From positions 1-64,000 of the forward strand of contig SFGI01000004.1 of assembly GCA_004557645.1 (NCBI GenBank): a stretch of 64,000 bases of DNA, given 5' to 3'. The notes under the pieces are model-generated. The model saw only the letters and a program-made list of their open reading frames with translations. It did not search any database and had not been told where the DNA came from. A program made the position numbers and the translations under genes. The stretch comes from [Eubacterium] saphenum (GTDB lineage: Bacteria > Bacillota > Clostridia > Lachnospirales > Anaerotignaceae). Positions 24,674-34,024 of this stretch are shown here, piece by piece (the first letter of the stretch is position 1; every line of letters starts with the position of its first letter).

Positions 24674-24937
24674 ATGCAAGCAGATAAAACAAAAGTCGGA
24701 AACCTGCTGAAAACTGCCAGAGGCCAGATCGATGGAATCCTGAACATGATCGAAGAAGATCGATATTGTATCGATATTTCTCACCAACTGATGGCAACCA
24801 TGGCGATTTTAAATAAAGCGAATAAAGAAGTTCTTTCCGCTCATTTGAAAACCTGTGTCAGAAATGCAGAAAGCGAGCAGGAAAGAGATGAAAAAATTGA
24901 TGAATTGATTGAAATTATGGGTAAAGTATTTAAATAA
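24674..24937 (+). CDS. csoR: Copper-sensing transcriptional repressor CsoR
   Basis: This 87-residue all-helical repressor of the CsoR/RcnR family has the Cu(I) ligands Cys32, His57 and Cys61 (RYCIDIS and SAHLKTC), spaced as in the Mycobacterium CsoR trio. The family's KTARGQIDGI segment is present. The ATG at 24674 follows a GGAGCGAATAGGA stretch. It precedes copA by 51 bases and has its own operator site upstream, so the unit is self-controlled. Confidence 0.93.
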   Translation: MQADKTKVGNLLKTARGQIDGILNMIEEDRYCIDISHQLMATMAILNKANKEVLSAHLKTCVRNAESEQERDEKIDELIEIMGKVFK

Positions 24938-24988
24938 GCGGAAATTCACATACTATCTTTCAAGAGAAACGATGGGAGGTGTTTCAAT

Positions 24989-27541
<2,553 letters not shown>

Positions 27542-27840
27542 TTTTTCTTGAGGGTTTCACCCTCAAACCCCCACAAGGGGGAATTGGTCAAACATCTTCC
27601 CTGCGGGAAGACGGCTGCGCCGCCGCCTTCGTCTTGGCGGTGCACAAATCCCCTTGACCCCCACTTCTGCAAAACTACGTTTTTTACAATAACAAAGAAT
27701 AAAGGGTTTCTCTCATATTTTTGTAGAGAAACCCTTTATATTTTTCTAAAATAGTTCATTTTCCCGCACAAAACTTTGTTTTGTGCAATTCGGGTTCCAA
27801 GGGAGTGACTCCCTTGGCAGGGTGTAGGACAGCGTCCCAC
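27542..27840. repeat. Palindromic repeat family P, copy 3, with copA terminator inside
   Basis: Left module: TTGAGGG-TTTCA-CCCTCAA, then CCCACAAGGGGG and a GGGAAGACGGCTGCGCCGCC segment. Right module: CCAAGGGAGT-GACTCCCTTGG and GGACAGCGTCCC. The centre has GCACAAAAC/GTTTTGTGC. Between them lies a perfect 15-bp terminator stem (ATAAAGGGTTTCTCT / AGAGAAACCCTTTAT, 27699-27739) followed by ATTTTT, which should end copA mRNA. Confidence 0.75.
27699..27745 (+). terminator. copA terminator
   Basis: Perfect 15-bp stem with an 11-base loop, then ATATTTTT. It is nested inside repeat P copy 3. Confidence 0.85.
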
Positions 27841-27844
27841 GGTC

Positions 27845-28270
27845 TTATAACCGTTTTTCGTAATAGCGGAACAGCACGATCCCCATCACATACTGCGCCA
27901 CCCAGAGCAAAAATACGATCGCCGTGATCCACCATTCCACCCGCAGCAGGGCAAACAGCAGCGCGACTGCCAGCAGTGCAAAAAACATGATCTGATAGGA
28001 TTTGTGTGCTGCCATCTGCCGCAGCATCACTTTTCGCTCATCCTTCAAGTTGATGCGCTGCTGCGCCTGTTTTTCCTCATATTCCGCCTGATGCTCCGGC
28101 TTGGAATAATAGTGATACTGCTTTAGCTGTATGCCACCGCTGACAATCCATGCGATACCGACAGAGCGCAGCATATTGGCGTAATAATCATCTTTCAAAA
28201 AGCACGCCCCGATCACACAAAGCACCCCTAGAATAAATAATCCAAAATTGATATTTCGTTTCTGTTTCAT
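27845..28270 (-). CDS. Membrane protein paired with XRE regulator
   Basis: This 141-residue protein has four predicted membrane helices in two pairs (GLFILGVLCVIGACFL, VGIAWIVSGGIQL; YQIMFFALLAVALLFALL, WWITAIVFLLWVAQYVMGIVL) with a charged cytoplasmic segment between. I do not recognise a function. Its ATG overlaps the stop of the small XRE gene by 4 bases. Such XRE plus small membrane protein pairs are common in Firmicutes and are usually self-regulated, but their output is mostly unknown. Confidence 0.7.
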   Translation of the reverse strand: MKQKRNINFGLFILGVLCVIGACFLKDDYYANMLRSVGIAWIVSGGIQLKQYHYYSKPEHQAEYEEKQAQQRINLKDERKVMLRQMAAHKSYQIMFFALLAVALLFALLRVEWWITAIVFLLWVAQYVMGIVLFRYYEKRL

Positions 28271-28470
28271 GCCTTCTCCTCCTCATAAATGAAAATCTCC
28301 TCAATCGACATCCCGAAATAACGAGCAATTTTGAACGCCAGTATGATGGACGGGTTATATCTGCCGTTTTCCAAAGACCCGATGGTCTGACGGGACACCT
28401 CCAACGCCGCCGCCAGTTCTTCCTGACGGATGCCCCGCGCCTTGCGGATCTCCTCCAATCTGTTTTTCAT
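28267..28470 (-). CDS. Small XRE-family regulator
   Basis: This 67-residue single HTH domain (MKNRLEEIRKARGIRQEELAAALEVSRQTIGSLENGRYNPS) ends in an acidic tail. It is of the short Cro-like type found ahead of membrane-protein genes. The ATG at 28470 follows GGAGGAG; the longer open frame upstream crosses the promoter. It overlaps the membrane-protein gene by 4 bases and likely represses its own promoter through the direct repeats described next to it. Confidence 0.88.
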   Translation of the reverse strand: MKNRLEEIRKARGIRQEELAAALEVSRQTIGSLENGRYNPSIILAFKIARYFGMSIEEIFIYEEEKA

Positions 28471-28492
28471 TGATTTCTCCTCCAAAAATGTA

Positions 28493-28555
28493 AAGCTTAC
28501 TTTCCATGAATCAAATATAACACCCGCATAGCAAAATGTCAAGCACACTTTCCAT
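28493..28555 (-). promoter_or_regulatory. XRE-membrane promoter flanked by direct repeats
   Basis: On the minus strand TTGACA (28537-28542) and TATATT (28514-28519) are 17 bases apart. ATGGAAAGTGTGCTT (28541-28555) and ATGGAAAGTAAGCTT (28493-28507) match at 13 of 15 positions and sit at either side of the promoter, a good layout for a self-binding repressor that forms a loop or blocks both edges. Confidence 0.75.
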
Positions 28556-28561
28556 TTTTGC

Positions 28562-28615
28562 AAAAAAAGAAGCCCTCGGCAGGCAACATTGAAACAAATT
28601 GCCTATCGAGAGCCT
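28562..28615 (-). terminator. dusB terminator
   Basis: On the minus strand AAGGCTCTCG-TAGGCAA pairs with TTGCCT-CCGAGGGCTT, with a 12-base loop, followed by CTTTTTTT. Confidence 0.85.
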
Positions 28616-28620
28616 TATTT

Positions 28621-29586
28621 TTATCTATGATTTTCCAGGTATCCCCGCAAAAGGGCTTCCATTTCCGCCATAGTCTCGGCATAGTTCAGCTTGCCCCGCA
28701 GTTCTGCCGCACCGGGCAGCCCCTTCATATACCATGCCATATGCTTCCGCATTTCACGGATACCGATATACTCGCCTTTATAGTCGATGAGCATCTGAGA
28801 ATGGCGCAGAGCCTTTTCCACCCGTTCCTCGGCGGTGGGTTCCGGCAGAAGTTCCCCCGTTTTCAGGTAATGGAGGATACGCTTGAAGATCCAGGGATTC
28901 CCTTGGGCACCACGACCTACCATGATGGCGTCACAGCCCGTATGCTCCAGCAGAGCTTTTGCATCCTGGGGAGTGAAGATATCCCCATTGCCGATGACGG
29001 GGATATTCACGGCTTCCTTCACCTGACGGATGATATCCCAATCGGCTTTTCCGCTATAATACTGTTCCCGAGTACGCCCATGGACAGCCACAGCGGAGGC
29101 ACCATTGGCCTCTGCCACCTTTGCGATCTCCACAGCGTTCACATGATCGTCATCGAAGCCCTTACGGAATTTGATGGTAACAGGCTTGCTCTGGCTTTCC
29201 ACCAGAGATTTGACGATCTTCCCCACCAAATCCGGGGTTTTCATCAGGCAGGAGCCTTCGCCATTTTTCACGATTTTCGGCGCAGGGCAGCCCATATTCA
29301 CATCAATGATATCAATAGGATAGCTTTCGATCTTCTTCGCCATATTCCCAAGGATTTCCGGGTCGGAGCCAAAGAGCTGCACGGCCACGGGGCGTTCCTC
29401 CGGGGCGATCTCCAGCAGTTCTGTGGTGTTTTTATTATCATAAAGAATGCCCTTGGCACTGACCATTTCGGAATAGACCAGACCGCAGCCCATTTCCTTG
29501 CAGAGCAGGCGGAAGGGCAGGTCGGTCACCCCTGCCATAGGTGCCAGAAACACATTATTTTCCAGTTCCAAATTTCCAATTTTCAT
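28621..29586 (-). CDS. dusB: tRNA-dihydrouridine synthase
   Basis: This 321-residue flavoenzyme reduces uridines in tRNA D-loops. The Dus pattern is clear: LAPMAGVTDLPFRLLCKEMGCGLVYSEMV, DVNMGCPAPKI (with the catalytic Cys), TIKFRKGF, AVHGRTREQ and GNGDIF. The ATG at 29586 follows GAAGGTG; the 22 open codons further upstream lie in repeat P copy 4. In many Firmicutes dusB follows coaX or birA; here coaX ends upstream but a repeat with hairpins separates them. Confidence 0.93.
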   Translation of the reverse strand: MKIGNLELENNVFLAPMAGVTDLPFRLLCKEMGCGLVYSEMVSAKGILYDNKNTTELLEIAPEERPVAVQLFGSDPEILGNMAKKIESYPIDIIDVNMGCPAPKIVKNGEGSCLMKTPDLVGKIVKSLVESQSKPVTIKFRKGFDDDHVNAVEIAKVAEANGASAVAVHGRTREQYYSGKADWDIIRQVKEAVNIPVIGNGDIFTPQDAKALLEHTGCDAIMVGRGAQGNPWIFKRILHYLKTGELLPEPTAEERVEKALRHSQMLIDYKGEYIGIREMRKHMAWYMKGLPGAAELRGKLNYAETMAEMEALLRGYLENHR

Positions 29587-29604
29587 ATTTACACCTTCTT
29601 TCTT

Positions 29605-29812
29605 CTTGAGGGTTTCACCCTCAAACTCCCACAAGGGGAATTTGTCAAGCATCTTCCCTATGGGAAGACGGCTGCGCCGCCGCCTTCATCTTGGCGGTGC
29701 ACAAATCCCCTTGACCCCCATTTGAAATACAAATTTCAAAGAAATTTGTATTTCGTATAAAAGTTTAGGTCAAGCCTTTTCAAAGGCTTGCAGGGTGCAG
29801 GGACAGCGTCCC
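29605..29812. repeat. Palindromic repeat family P, copy 4
   Basis: Closely matches copy 3 on its left side (TTGAGGGTTTCACCCTCAAA, CCACAAGGGG, GGGAAGACGGCTGCGCCGCC, GGCGGTGCACAAATCCCC). The centre is a different perfect stem, GAAATACAAATTT/AAATTTGTATTTC. The right stem is AAGCCTTT-TC-AAAGGCTT where copies 2 and 3 have AAGGGGAT/ATCCCCTT and AAGGGAGT/ACTCCCTT types, so pairing is kept while the bases changed. Confidence 0.75.
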
Positions 29813-29817
29813 GCAGA

Positions 29818-29844
29818 AATAAAAACAGGCGAATGTTCGCCTGT
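29818..29844 (-). terminator. coaX pair terminator
   Basis: On the minus strand ACAGGCGAA and TTCGCCTGT pair, followed by TTTTTATTT. It overlaps the last bases of coaX copy 2. Confidence 0.75.
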
Positions 29845-30611
29845 TATTTGTTCTTTTCGTATAGAATGCGTAACCCTTTCAAAGTTAATACGGGGTCCAG
29901 CACATCAAAAATCTCATTGTTGGGGTCGATGACCTTCGCCAGACCTCCCGTGGCAATGACCTTCATATTAGGCAGGTTCAGCTGTTCCTTCAGCTGCTCA
30001 ATGATATATCTGGTCTGACCGATATGCCCCAGCACCAAGCCCGCCTGAAAGCTGTCCACCGTATTTTTCGCAATGATGGACTTGGGCGCCTTGATCTCGA
30101 TTTTCGGCAGCTGTGCCGCCTTCTGATACAGGGCATCGGCACAGGAAGAGATACCGGGGGTGATAAAACCGGTGATAAACTCATTCTTTTCATTGATGAC
30201 ATCAAAGGTATTGGCTGTGCCATAGTCGATCACAATAGCAGGGCCGCCATAGATCTCATTTGCCGCCACCAGGTCAACGATACGATCGGCACCCACTGTT
30301 TTCGGGTCGTCCCGTTTGATGATGATGCCTGTTTTCATCCCCACCCCAACGATCATGGGTTCGATCCCGAAATATTTGCGGATCCCCTGGGTCAGAGAAT
30401 ACATGATATCCGGCACAACGGAGGAAATGATGACCGCTTCTACCTTATTGGCATCCAGCCCGGAAGCATCGAACAGGCCATGGATAAAAATACCCGTTTC
30501 ATCGGCTGTGCGGTTGCCGCCTGTGGTCATGCGCCAGCAGTTGATGAGGTTCTCCCCTTCGTATACGCCTAAAACAAAGTTGGTGTTCCCAACGTCGATT
30601 ACCAAAAGCAT
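29844..30611 (-). CDS. coaX: Type III pantothenate kinase (second of tandem pair)
   Basis: This 255-residue CoaX phosphorylates pantothenate, the first step to coenzyme A. The ASKHA-fold motifs are intact: DVGNTN (Asp6), GADRIVDLV, IDYGTANTFD (Gly131) and FITPGI. It shares roughly half its residues with the gene just upstream, including GNTN, EIYGGPAIV, CADALYQKAA and NMKVIATGGL. Because its phosphate-loop motif is canonical, this copy is the likelier active kinase. It starts 15 bases after the other copy. Confidence 0.93.
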   Translation of the reverse strand: MLLVIDVGNTNFVLGVYEGENLINCWRMTTGGNRTADETGIFIHGLFDASGLDANKVEAVIISSVVPDIMYSLTQGIRKYFGIEPMIVGVGMKTGIIIKRDDPKTVGADRIVDLVAANEIYGGPAIVIDYGTANTFDVINEKNEFITGFITPGISSCADALYQKAAQLPKIEIKAPKSIIAKNTVDSFQAGLVLGHIGQTRYIIEQLKEQLNLPNMKVIATGGLAKVIDPNNEIFDVLDPVLTLKGLRILYEKNK

Positions 30612-30626
30612 CTGCTTTCCTCCTAC

Positions 30627-31406
30627 TTACCGTCTGTTTTTATTTTTTTCATAGATCAGGCGCAGGCCATGGAGCGCCAAAACAGGGTCATATACATCAA
30701 AAATACCTTTTTTCTCTTCATAGATCACTTTACCCAAGCCGCCTGTAGCGATGACCTTCATATTGGGGCATTTGAAATGTTCTCTGATCTTTTCGATGAT
30801 ATACTTCGCTTCACCGATATGCCCCACCACCAGACCAGCCTGCATACTTTCGATGGTATTTTTGGTGATGATGCTGTCAGGGCTGACGATCTCAAATTTC
30901 GGCAGATTCGCCGCCTTCTGATACAGGGCATCGGCACAGGTCTGCAGCCCGGGGGCTGTGATACCTGTGAGAAATTCGCCATTTTCGCTGACAACGTCGA
31001 AGGTGGTGGCTGTGCTGTAGTCCACCACGATGGCAGGGCCGCCATAGATCTCATGGGCCGCTACCAGGTTGACGATACGGTCTGTCCCCATTTCCTTGGG
31101 GTTTTCCATACGCAGATTGATGCCTGTTTTCAGCCCGGCCCGCACTACGATAGGGTCTTTCTTCAGGAATTTTTTGATGCCGTTGAGCATGGAATACATC
31201 ACATTGGGCACAACGGAAGAAACGATGATCGCTTCGATCTCATTTACGGAAACTTCGGAATATTCGAACAGATTGCGAATCAACAGCCCCGTTTCGTCGG
31301 AGGTACGCCCGCTCTGGGTAGAAAGCCGCCAGTTGGCCACCAGCTTTTCCCCATCGAACACACCAAACACCATATTTGTATTGCCTACATCAATTACCAA
31401 TAACAT
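30627..31406 (-). CDS. coaX: Type III pantothenate kinase paralogue (first of tandem pair)
   Basis: This 259-residue CoaX homologue has DVGNTN and GTDRIVNLV, but the conserved D-x-G-T-A-T-T loop reads VDYSTATTFD, with Ser131 in place of Gly. The following GGxITPG segment is also changed (TGITAPG). Length and the rest of the fold are normal. It may be a kinase with altered kinetics or substrate, or a regulatory partner, since CoaX works as a dimer. The ATG at 31406 follows AGGAGAAGG; the 17 open codons before it overlap a terminator. Confidence 0.88.
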   Translation of the reverse strand: MLLVIDVGNTNMVFGVFDGEKLVANWRLSTQSGRTSDETGLLIRNLFEYSEVSVNEIEAIIVSSVVPNVMYSMLNGIKKFLKKDPIVVRAGLKTGINLRMENPKEMGTDRIVNLVAAHEIYGGPAIVVDYSTATTFDVVSENGEFLTGITAPGLQTCADALYQKAANLPKFEIVSPDSIITKNTIESMQAGLVVGHIGEAKYIIEKIREHFKCPNMKVIATGGLGKVIYEEKKGIFDVYDPVLALHGLRLIYEKNKNRR

Positions 31407-31433
31407 AAACCTTCTCCTATTCGGAATTGATTT

Positions 31434-31464
31434 TAAAAAAAGCGCGGGAAAATCCATCCCGCGC
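31434..31464 (-). terminator. Terminator between ECF S-component and coaX pair
   Basis: On the minus strand GCGCGGG and CCCGCGC pair, followed by TTTTTTT. Only 27 bases remain before the coaX start, so the coaX pair depends on read-through or on a promoter overlapping this stem. Confidence 0.85.
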
Positions 31465-31490
31465 CGTATGCATTTCTATAATTATGTATC

Positions 31491-32132
31491 TTAAACTACC
31501 TTTTTATATAAAGTTCTGCTGACTGCCTTGGAAACCACGCCGCCGACAATGCAGCTTGCAGGCATTTCCAGCGCACCATTGACGCCTACAAAAGCAACCA
31601 CAAAGGGCAGAGGATTCAAATTGCCCAATGTTTCATTGATGCCCTGGATAAATTCTGTATTCCAGTAGCAGATGATCAGCACGGACATGAAGAACAACGT
31701 ATTCAGGAATGCCGCAAAGAAGCCGCCTACAAAAAAGCACGCTGTTTTTTTTCTGTCCACCTTCTGCACTACCTTGAAGATCACCCCTGTCAGAAAGCCC
31801 ATCAGCATTCTGGTGGGGATGCAAAGCAGGAAGGTATAAAAAGGATTGATATTAAACAACATGGTACTGAAAGGGGAAGAACCTGTCATGGACTGATAAA
31901 AGCTGGTCGCCCCAAAAATAAAGCCCAGCCATGTGCCCGCCTTGGGGCCCATCAGCATTGCGCCGATCCCTACAGGAATCATCATCAGGGAAATATCCAG
32001 ACCAAATGTATGGAAATACCCCAGAGGTGTGAAGCTCATCAGCAGCAGGATACCTGTCAGAAGGCCCAGTGTGGTCAGCTCACGGGCTGTCATCCCTTTT
32101 TTCTTTGTTGTCGTGTTTGTTGCTTCGCTCAT
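31491..32132 (-). CDS. ECF transporter S component, possibly for pantothenate
   Basis: This 213-residue membrane protein has six predicted helices and an N-terminal ARELTTLGLLTGILLLMSFTPLG segment that matches substrate-binding S components of energy-coupling-factor vitamin transporters. The shared AAT energising module (ecfA, ecfT) is not in the window and would be elsewhere. Its position directly before two pantothenate kinase genes suggests pantothenate (PanT-like). That assignment is by context; riboflavin and other vitamins cannot be excluded from sequence. Confidence 0.8.
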   Translation of the reverse strand: MSEATNTTTKKKGMTARELTTLGLLTGILLLMSFTPLGYFHTFGLDISLMMIPVGIGAMLMGPKAGTWLGFIFGATSFYQSMTGSSPFSTMLFNINPFYTFLLCIPTRMLMGFLTGVIFKVVQKVDRKKTACFFVGGFFAAFLNTLFFMSVLIICYWNTEFIQGINETLGNLNPLPFVVAFVGVNGALEMPASCIVGGVVSKAVSRTLYKKVV

Positions 32133-32358
32133 TTCAAATAGCTCCTTTCATTCTCATTCTTATAAGATATAAGATGATTTGGATGATATGGTTTGCTGCG
32201 TATTCCTGCGGAAGAGAAATCAAAATACCTGCCCTTTTGCGGGGTCATGTTTATCCTTTCCCACCTTTTCCGTTTTTTTACGCAACCAAATCCATTATAA
32301 CAGCAAATGCGGATATTACAACATTTTTTTCTATTTTTTCAGTGATTTTTGCCCGTTT
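32133..32358 (-). promoter_or_regulatory. Promoter and ~155-base leader of the ECF gene
   Basis: On the minus strand TTGTAA (32316-32321) and TATAAT (32294-32299) are 16 bases apart. The leader that follows is long for one gene and contains CCCCGCAAAAGGG and CTTATATCTTATAAG-type pairs. I do not recognise a known riboswitch in it. Confidence 0.6.
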
Positions 32359-32733
32359 TCACAGGGTTTTTCCCTCTTCTGCGGCTCTGCGCATCAATTC
32401 CTGCTTCGCCAATTCGCCTTCTTTTGTGCAGAAGATCACATACCAAAGCTCGATGGCACGGAACAGTTCCAGTTCTTCTTTCTGGATCTTTTTGATCTCC
32501 AGTTCTGCGCCGATATCATCGAAGTCACAATCGCCTTCATGCTTTACCGTTTCGAAATACAAATCGCCATTTTCCTCAAATCCAACCACAAAAGTACAAT
32601 TCAGCTTTTCCGCCATATATACGCAGACCTTTTTCAGATCTTCCTTGATGGCATCGGGCAGGAAGCCAAATTTCTCTTCGATATAATATTTCTGCTGCTG
32701 ATTATTGGCAGCCGCCAGTACGTTTCTTGCCAT
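32359..32733 (-). CDS. DUF6145-like protein
   Basis: This 124-residue cytoplasmic protein (MARNVLAAANNQQQKYYIEEKFGFLPDAIKEDLKK) has alternating helix and strand, acidic stretches and no motif of known catalytic use. I recall similar proteins as DUF6145 in Lachnospirales, with moderate certainty. The ATG at 32733 follows GGAGAGGAG that lies in the end of birA; the gap to the birA stop is 2 bases, so the two are translated together. Confidence 0.65.
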   Translation of the reverse strand: MARNVLAAANNQQQKYYIEEKFGFLPDAIKEDLKKVCVYMAEKLNCTFVVGFEENGDLYFETVKHEGDCDFDDIGAELEIKKIQKEELELFRAIELWYVIFCTKEGELAKQELMRRAAEEGKTL

Positions 32734-32735
32734 TG

Positions 32736-33533
32736 TTATTTCTCCTCTCCTCTGATGGATACTTCGCCGGAAAAAATCACTTCTTCCCTGCCCGTATCCT
32801 TTCTTTTTACGATCAATTCCCCTTCCGGGGTAATATCCAGCGCCGTGGCAAGGAAAGTCTCCCCGCCGATGACACGAACCTCTTTGCCTATATTCAGGCA
32901 TTTTGCACGGTATCTTTCCCGAAAGGGGGCAAAGCTGCCGCCTGCCGCCAGAAATTCGCTGTAGAGGGCCTCAAAACGAGCCATGCTGCGGGCGACCACC
33001 TGACAGCGGTCATATTCTCTGCCGCCCTCCAGAGAAAGGGAAGTGGCGATCTCCTGCAGATCAGCAGGGAATGCCTTGGTATTCACGTTGATGCCCATGC
33101 CCACGGTAACAGAATGGATGGTTTCCATATCGCAGTCCATTTCTGTCAGGATGCCCACTAGCTTTTTGCCCCCCAACAGGATATCATTGGGCCATTTGAT
33201 CACGGGTTCCAGTCCCGTTAGTTCTTCCATGGCTTCTGTCAGGGCGATCCCCGCCAAAAGGGTCAGCACCGATGCCCGGGCAGGCTGGATATTGGGCCTT
33301 AAAAGCAGGCTCATCCATACCCCTGTATCCGCCGGCGCCTGCCAGGGACGGCCTCTGCGCCCCCGTCCTGCCGTCTGCAGTTCTGCCACCGCCAAGGTGC
33401 CTTCCGGTGCGCCTTCCAATGCCAGGTCGCGGATACGGTCATTGGTGGTATCCGTCTCCGCAAAAAAATAGACGGGATGTCCTAGTTTTTCCGTTTGGAT
33501 GGCTGCTTCCAATGCTTTTTGGTTATATTCCAT
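32736..33533 (-). CDS. birA: Biotin-[acetyl-CoA-carboxylase] ligase (no HTH domain)
   Basis: This 265-residue ligase attaches biotin to acceptor lysines through biotinyl-AMP. The adenylate-binding GRGRRGRPW motif is at about residues 73-81, followed by KWPNDILLGGKKLVGIL (about 118-134) and a GMGINVN segment. The N-terminal DNA-binding domain of bifunctional BirA is absent, so it cannot act as a biotin-operon repressor. It is flanked by a terminator upstream and the DUF6145-like gene downstream. Confidence 0.93.
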   Translation of the reverse strand: MEYNQKALEAAIQTEKLGHPVYFFAETDTTNDRIRDLALEGAPEGTLAVAELQTAGRGRRGRPWQAPADTGVWMSLLLRPNIQPARASVLTLLAGIALTEAMEELTGLEPVIKWPNDILLGGKKLVGILTEMDCDMETIHSVTVGMGINVNTKAFPADLQEIATSLSLEGGREYDRCQVVARSMARFEALYSEFLAAGGSFAPFRERYRAKCLNIGKEVRVIGGETFLATALDITPEGELIVKRKDTGREEVIFSGEVSIRGEEK

Positions 33534-33553
33534 GGGGATTCCCCCTCTCTAAG

Positions 33554-33590
33554 AAAAAAGCCTGAAGTCCGGCTTTGCCAGACTCCAGAC
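33554..33590 (-). terminator. Terminator between FlK-like gene and birA
   Basis: On the minus strand GTCTGGAGTC pairs with GACTTCAGGC (two G-U pairs), followed by TTTTTT. Confidence 0.75.
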
Positions 33591-33608
33591 CCTTTGCTTT
33601 CCTATTTC

Positions 33609-34010
33609 TTATTTATCGCCTTTTTTGTTTACACGGCCCAGGAATTTATCCAGTTCGATGATGGCACGGCCATGAGTACCTTCGCAGATCTTATCTACTT
33701 CATCGTAAGCCTTTACACTGTATGTCAGCAGTTTGCCTTTTACTTCTGTTACTTCTGTCACCACGCGCACCTTCATGCCAACGGGTGTAGCTGCCAGATG
33801 AGACAGGTTGAAGGTTGTGCCTACTGTTTCCCAACCTTCGGGCAGGAAAGGTGCTACTGTGCCGATAGCTGTGCCTTCGATCCAGGAGATCAGTCTGGGG
33901 GAAGCGAATACGGGCACACGGTCATTGCCGAAATGTGCTGCTGTATCGCCTTCTTCTACGATAAATTCTTTTTCAAATGTCATGCCGGGTACGATGTTTT
34001 TGAATTCCAT
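33609..34010 (-). CDS. FlK-like hotdog-fold thioesterase
   Basis: This 133-residue hotdog-fold protein resembles the fluoroacetyl-CoA thioesterase (FlK) group: PGMTFEKEFIVEEGDTAAHFGN, then SPRLISWIEGTA (catalytic Glu), NLSHLAATPVGMKVRV (catalytic His) and GTHGRAII. It probably hydrolyses small acyl-CoAs in the cytoplasm; a role against fluoroacetate is unlikely and the natural substrate is unknown. ATG at 34010 follows GAGGAGAACG. It starts 14 bases after the ftsH stop and is likely co-transcribed with ftsH. Confidence 0.85.
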   Translation of the reverse strand: MEFKNIVPGMTFEKEFIVEEGDTAAHFGNDRVPVFASPRLISWIEGTAIGTVAPFLPEGWETVGTTFNLSHLAATPVGMKVRVVTEVTEVKGKLLTYSVKAYDEVDKICEGTHGRAIIELDKFLGRVNKKGDK

Positions 34011-34024
34011 GATTCGTTCTCCTC

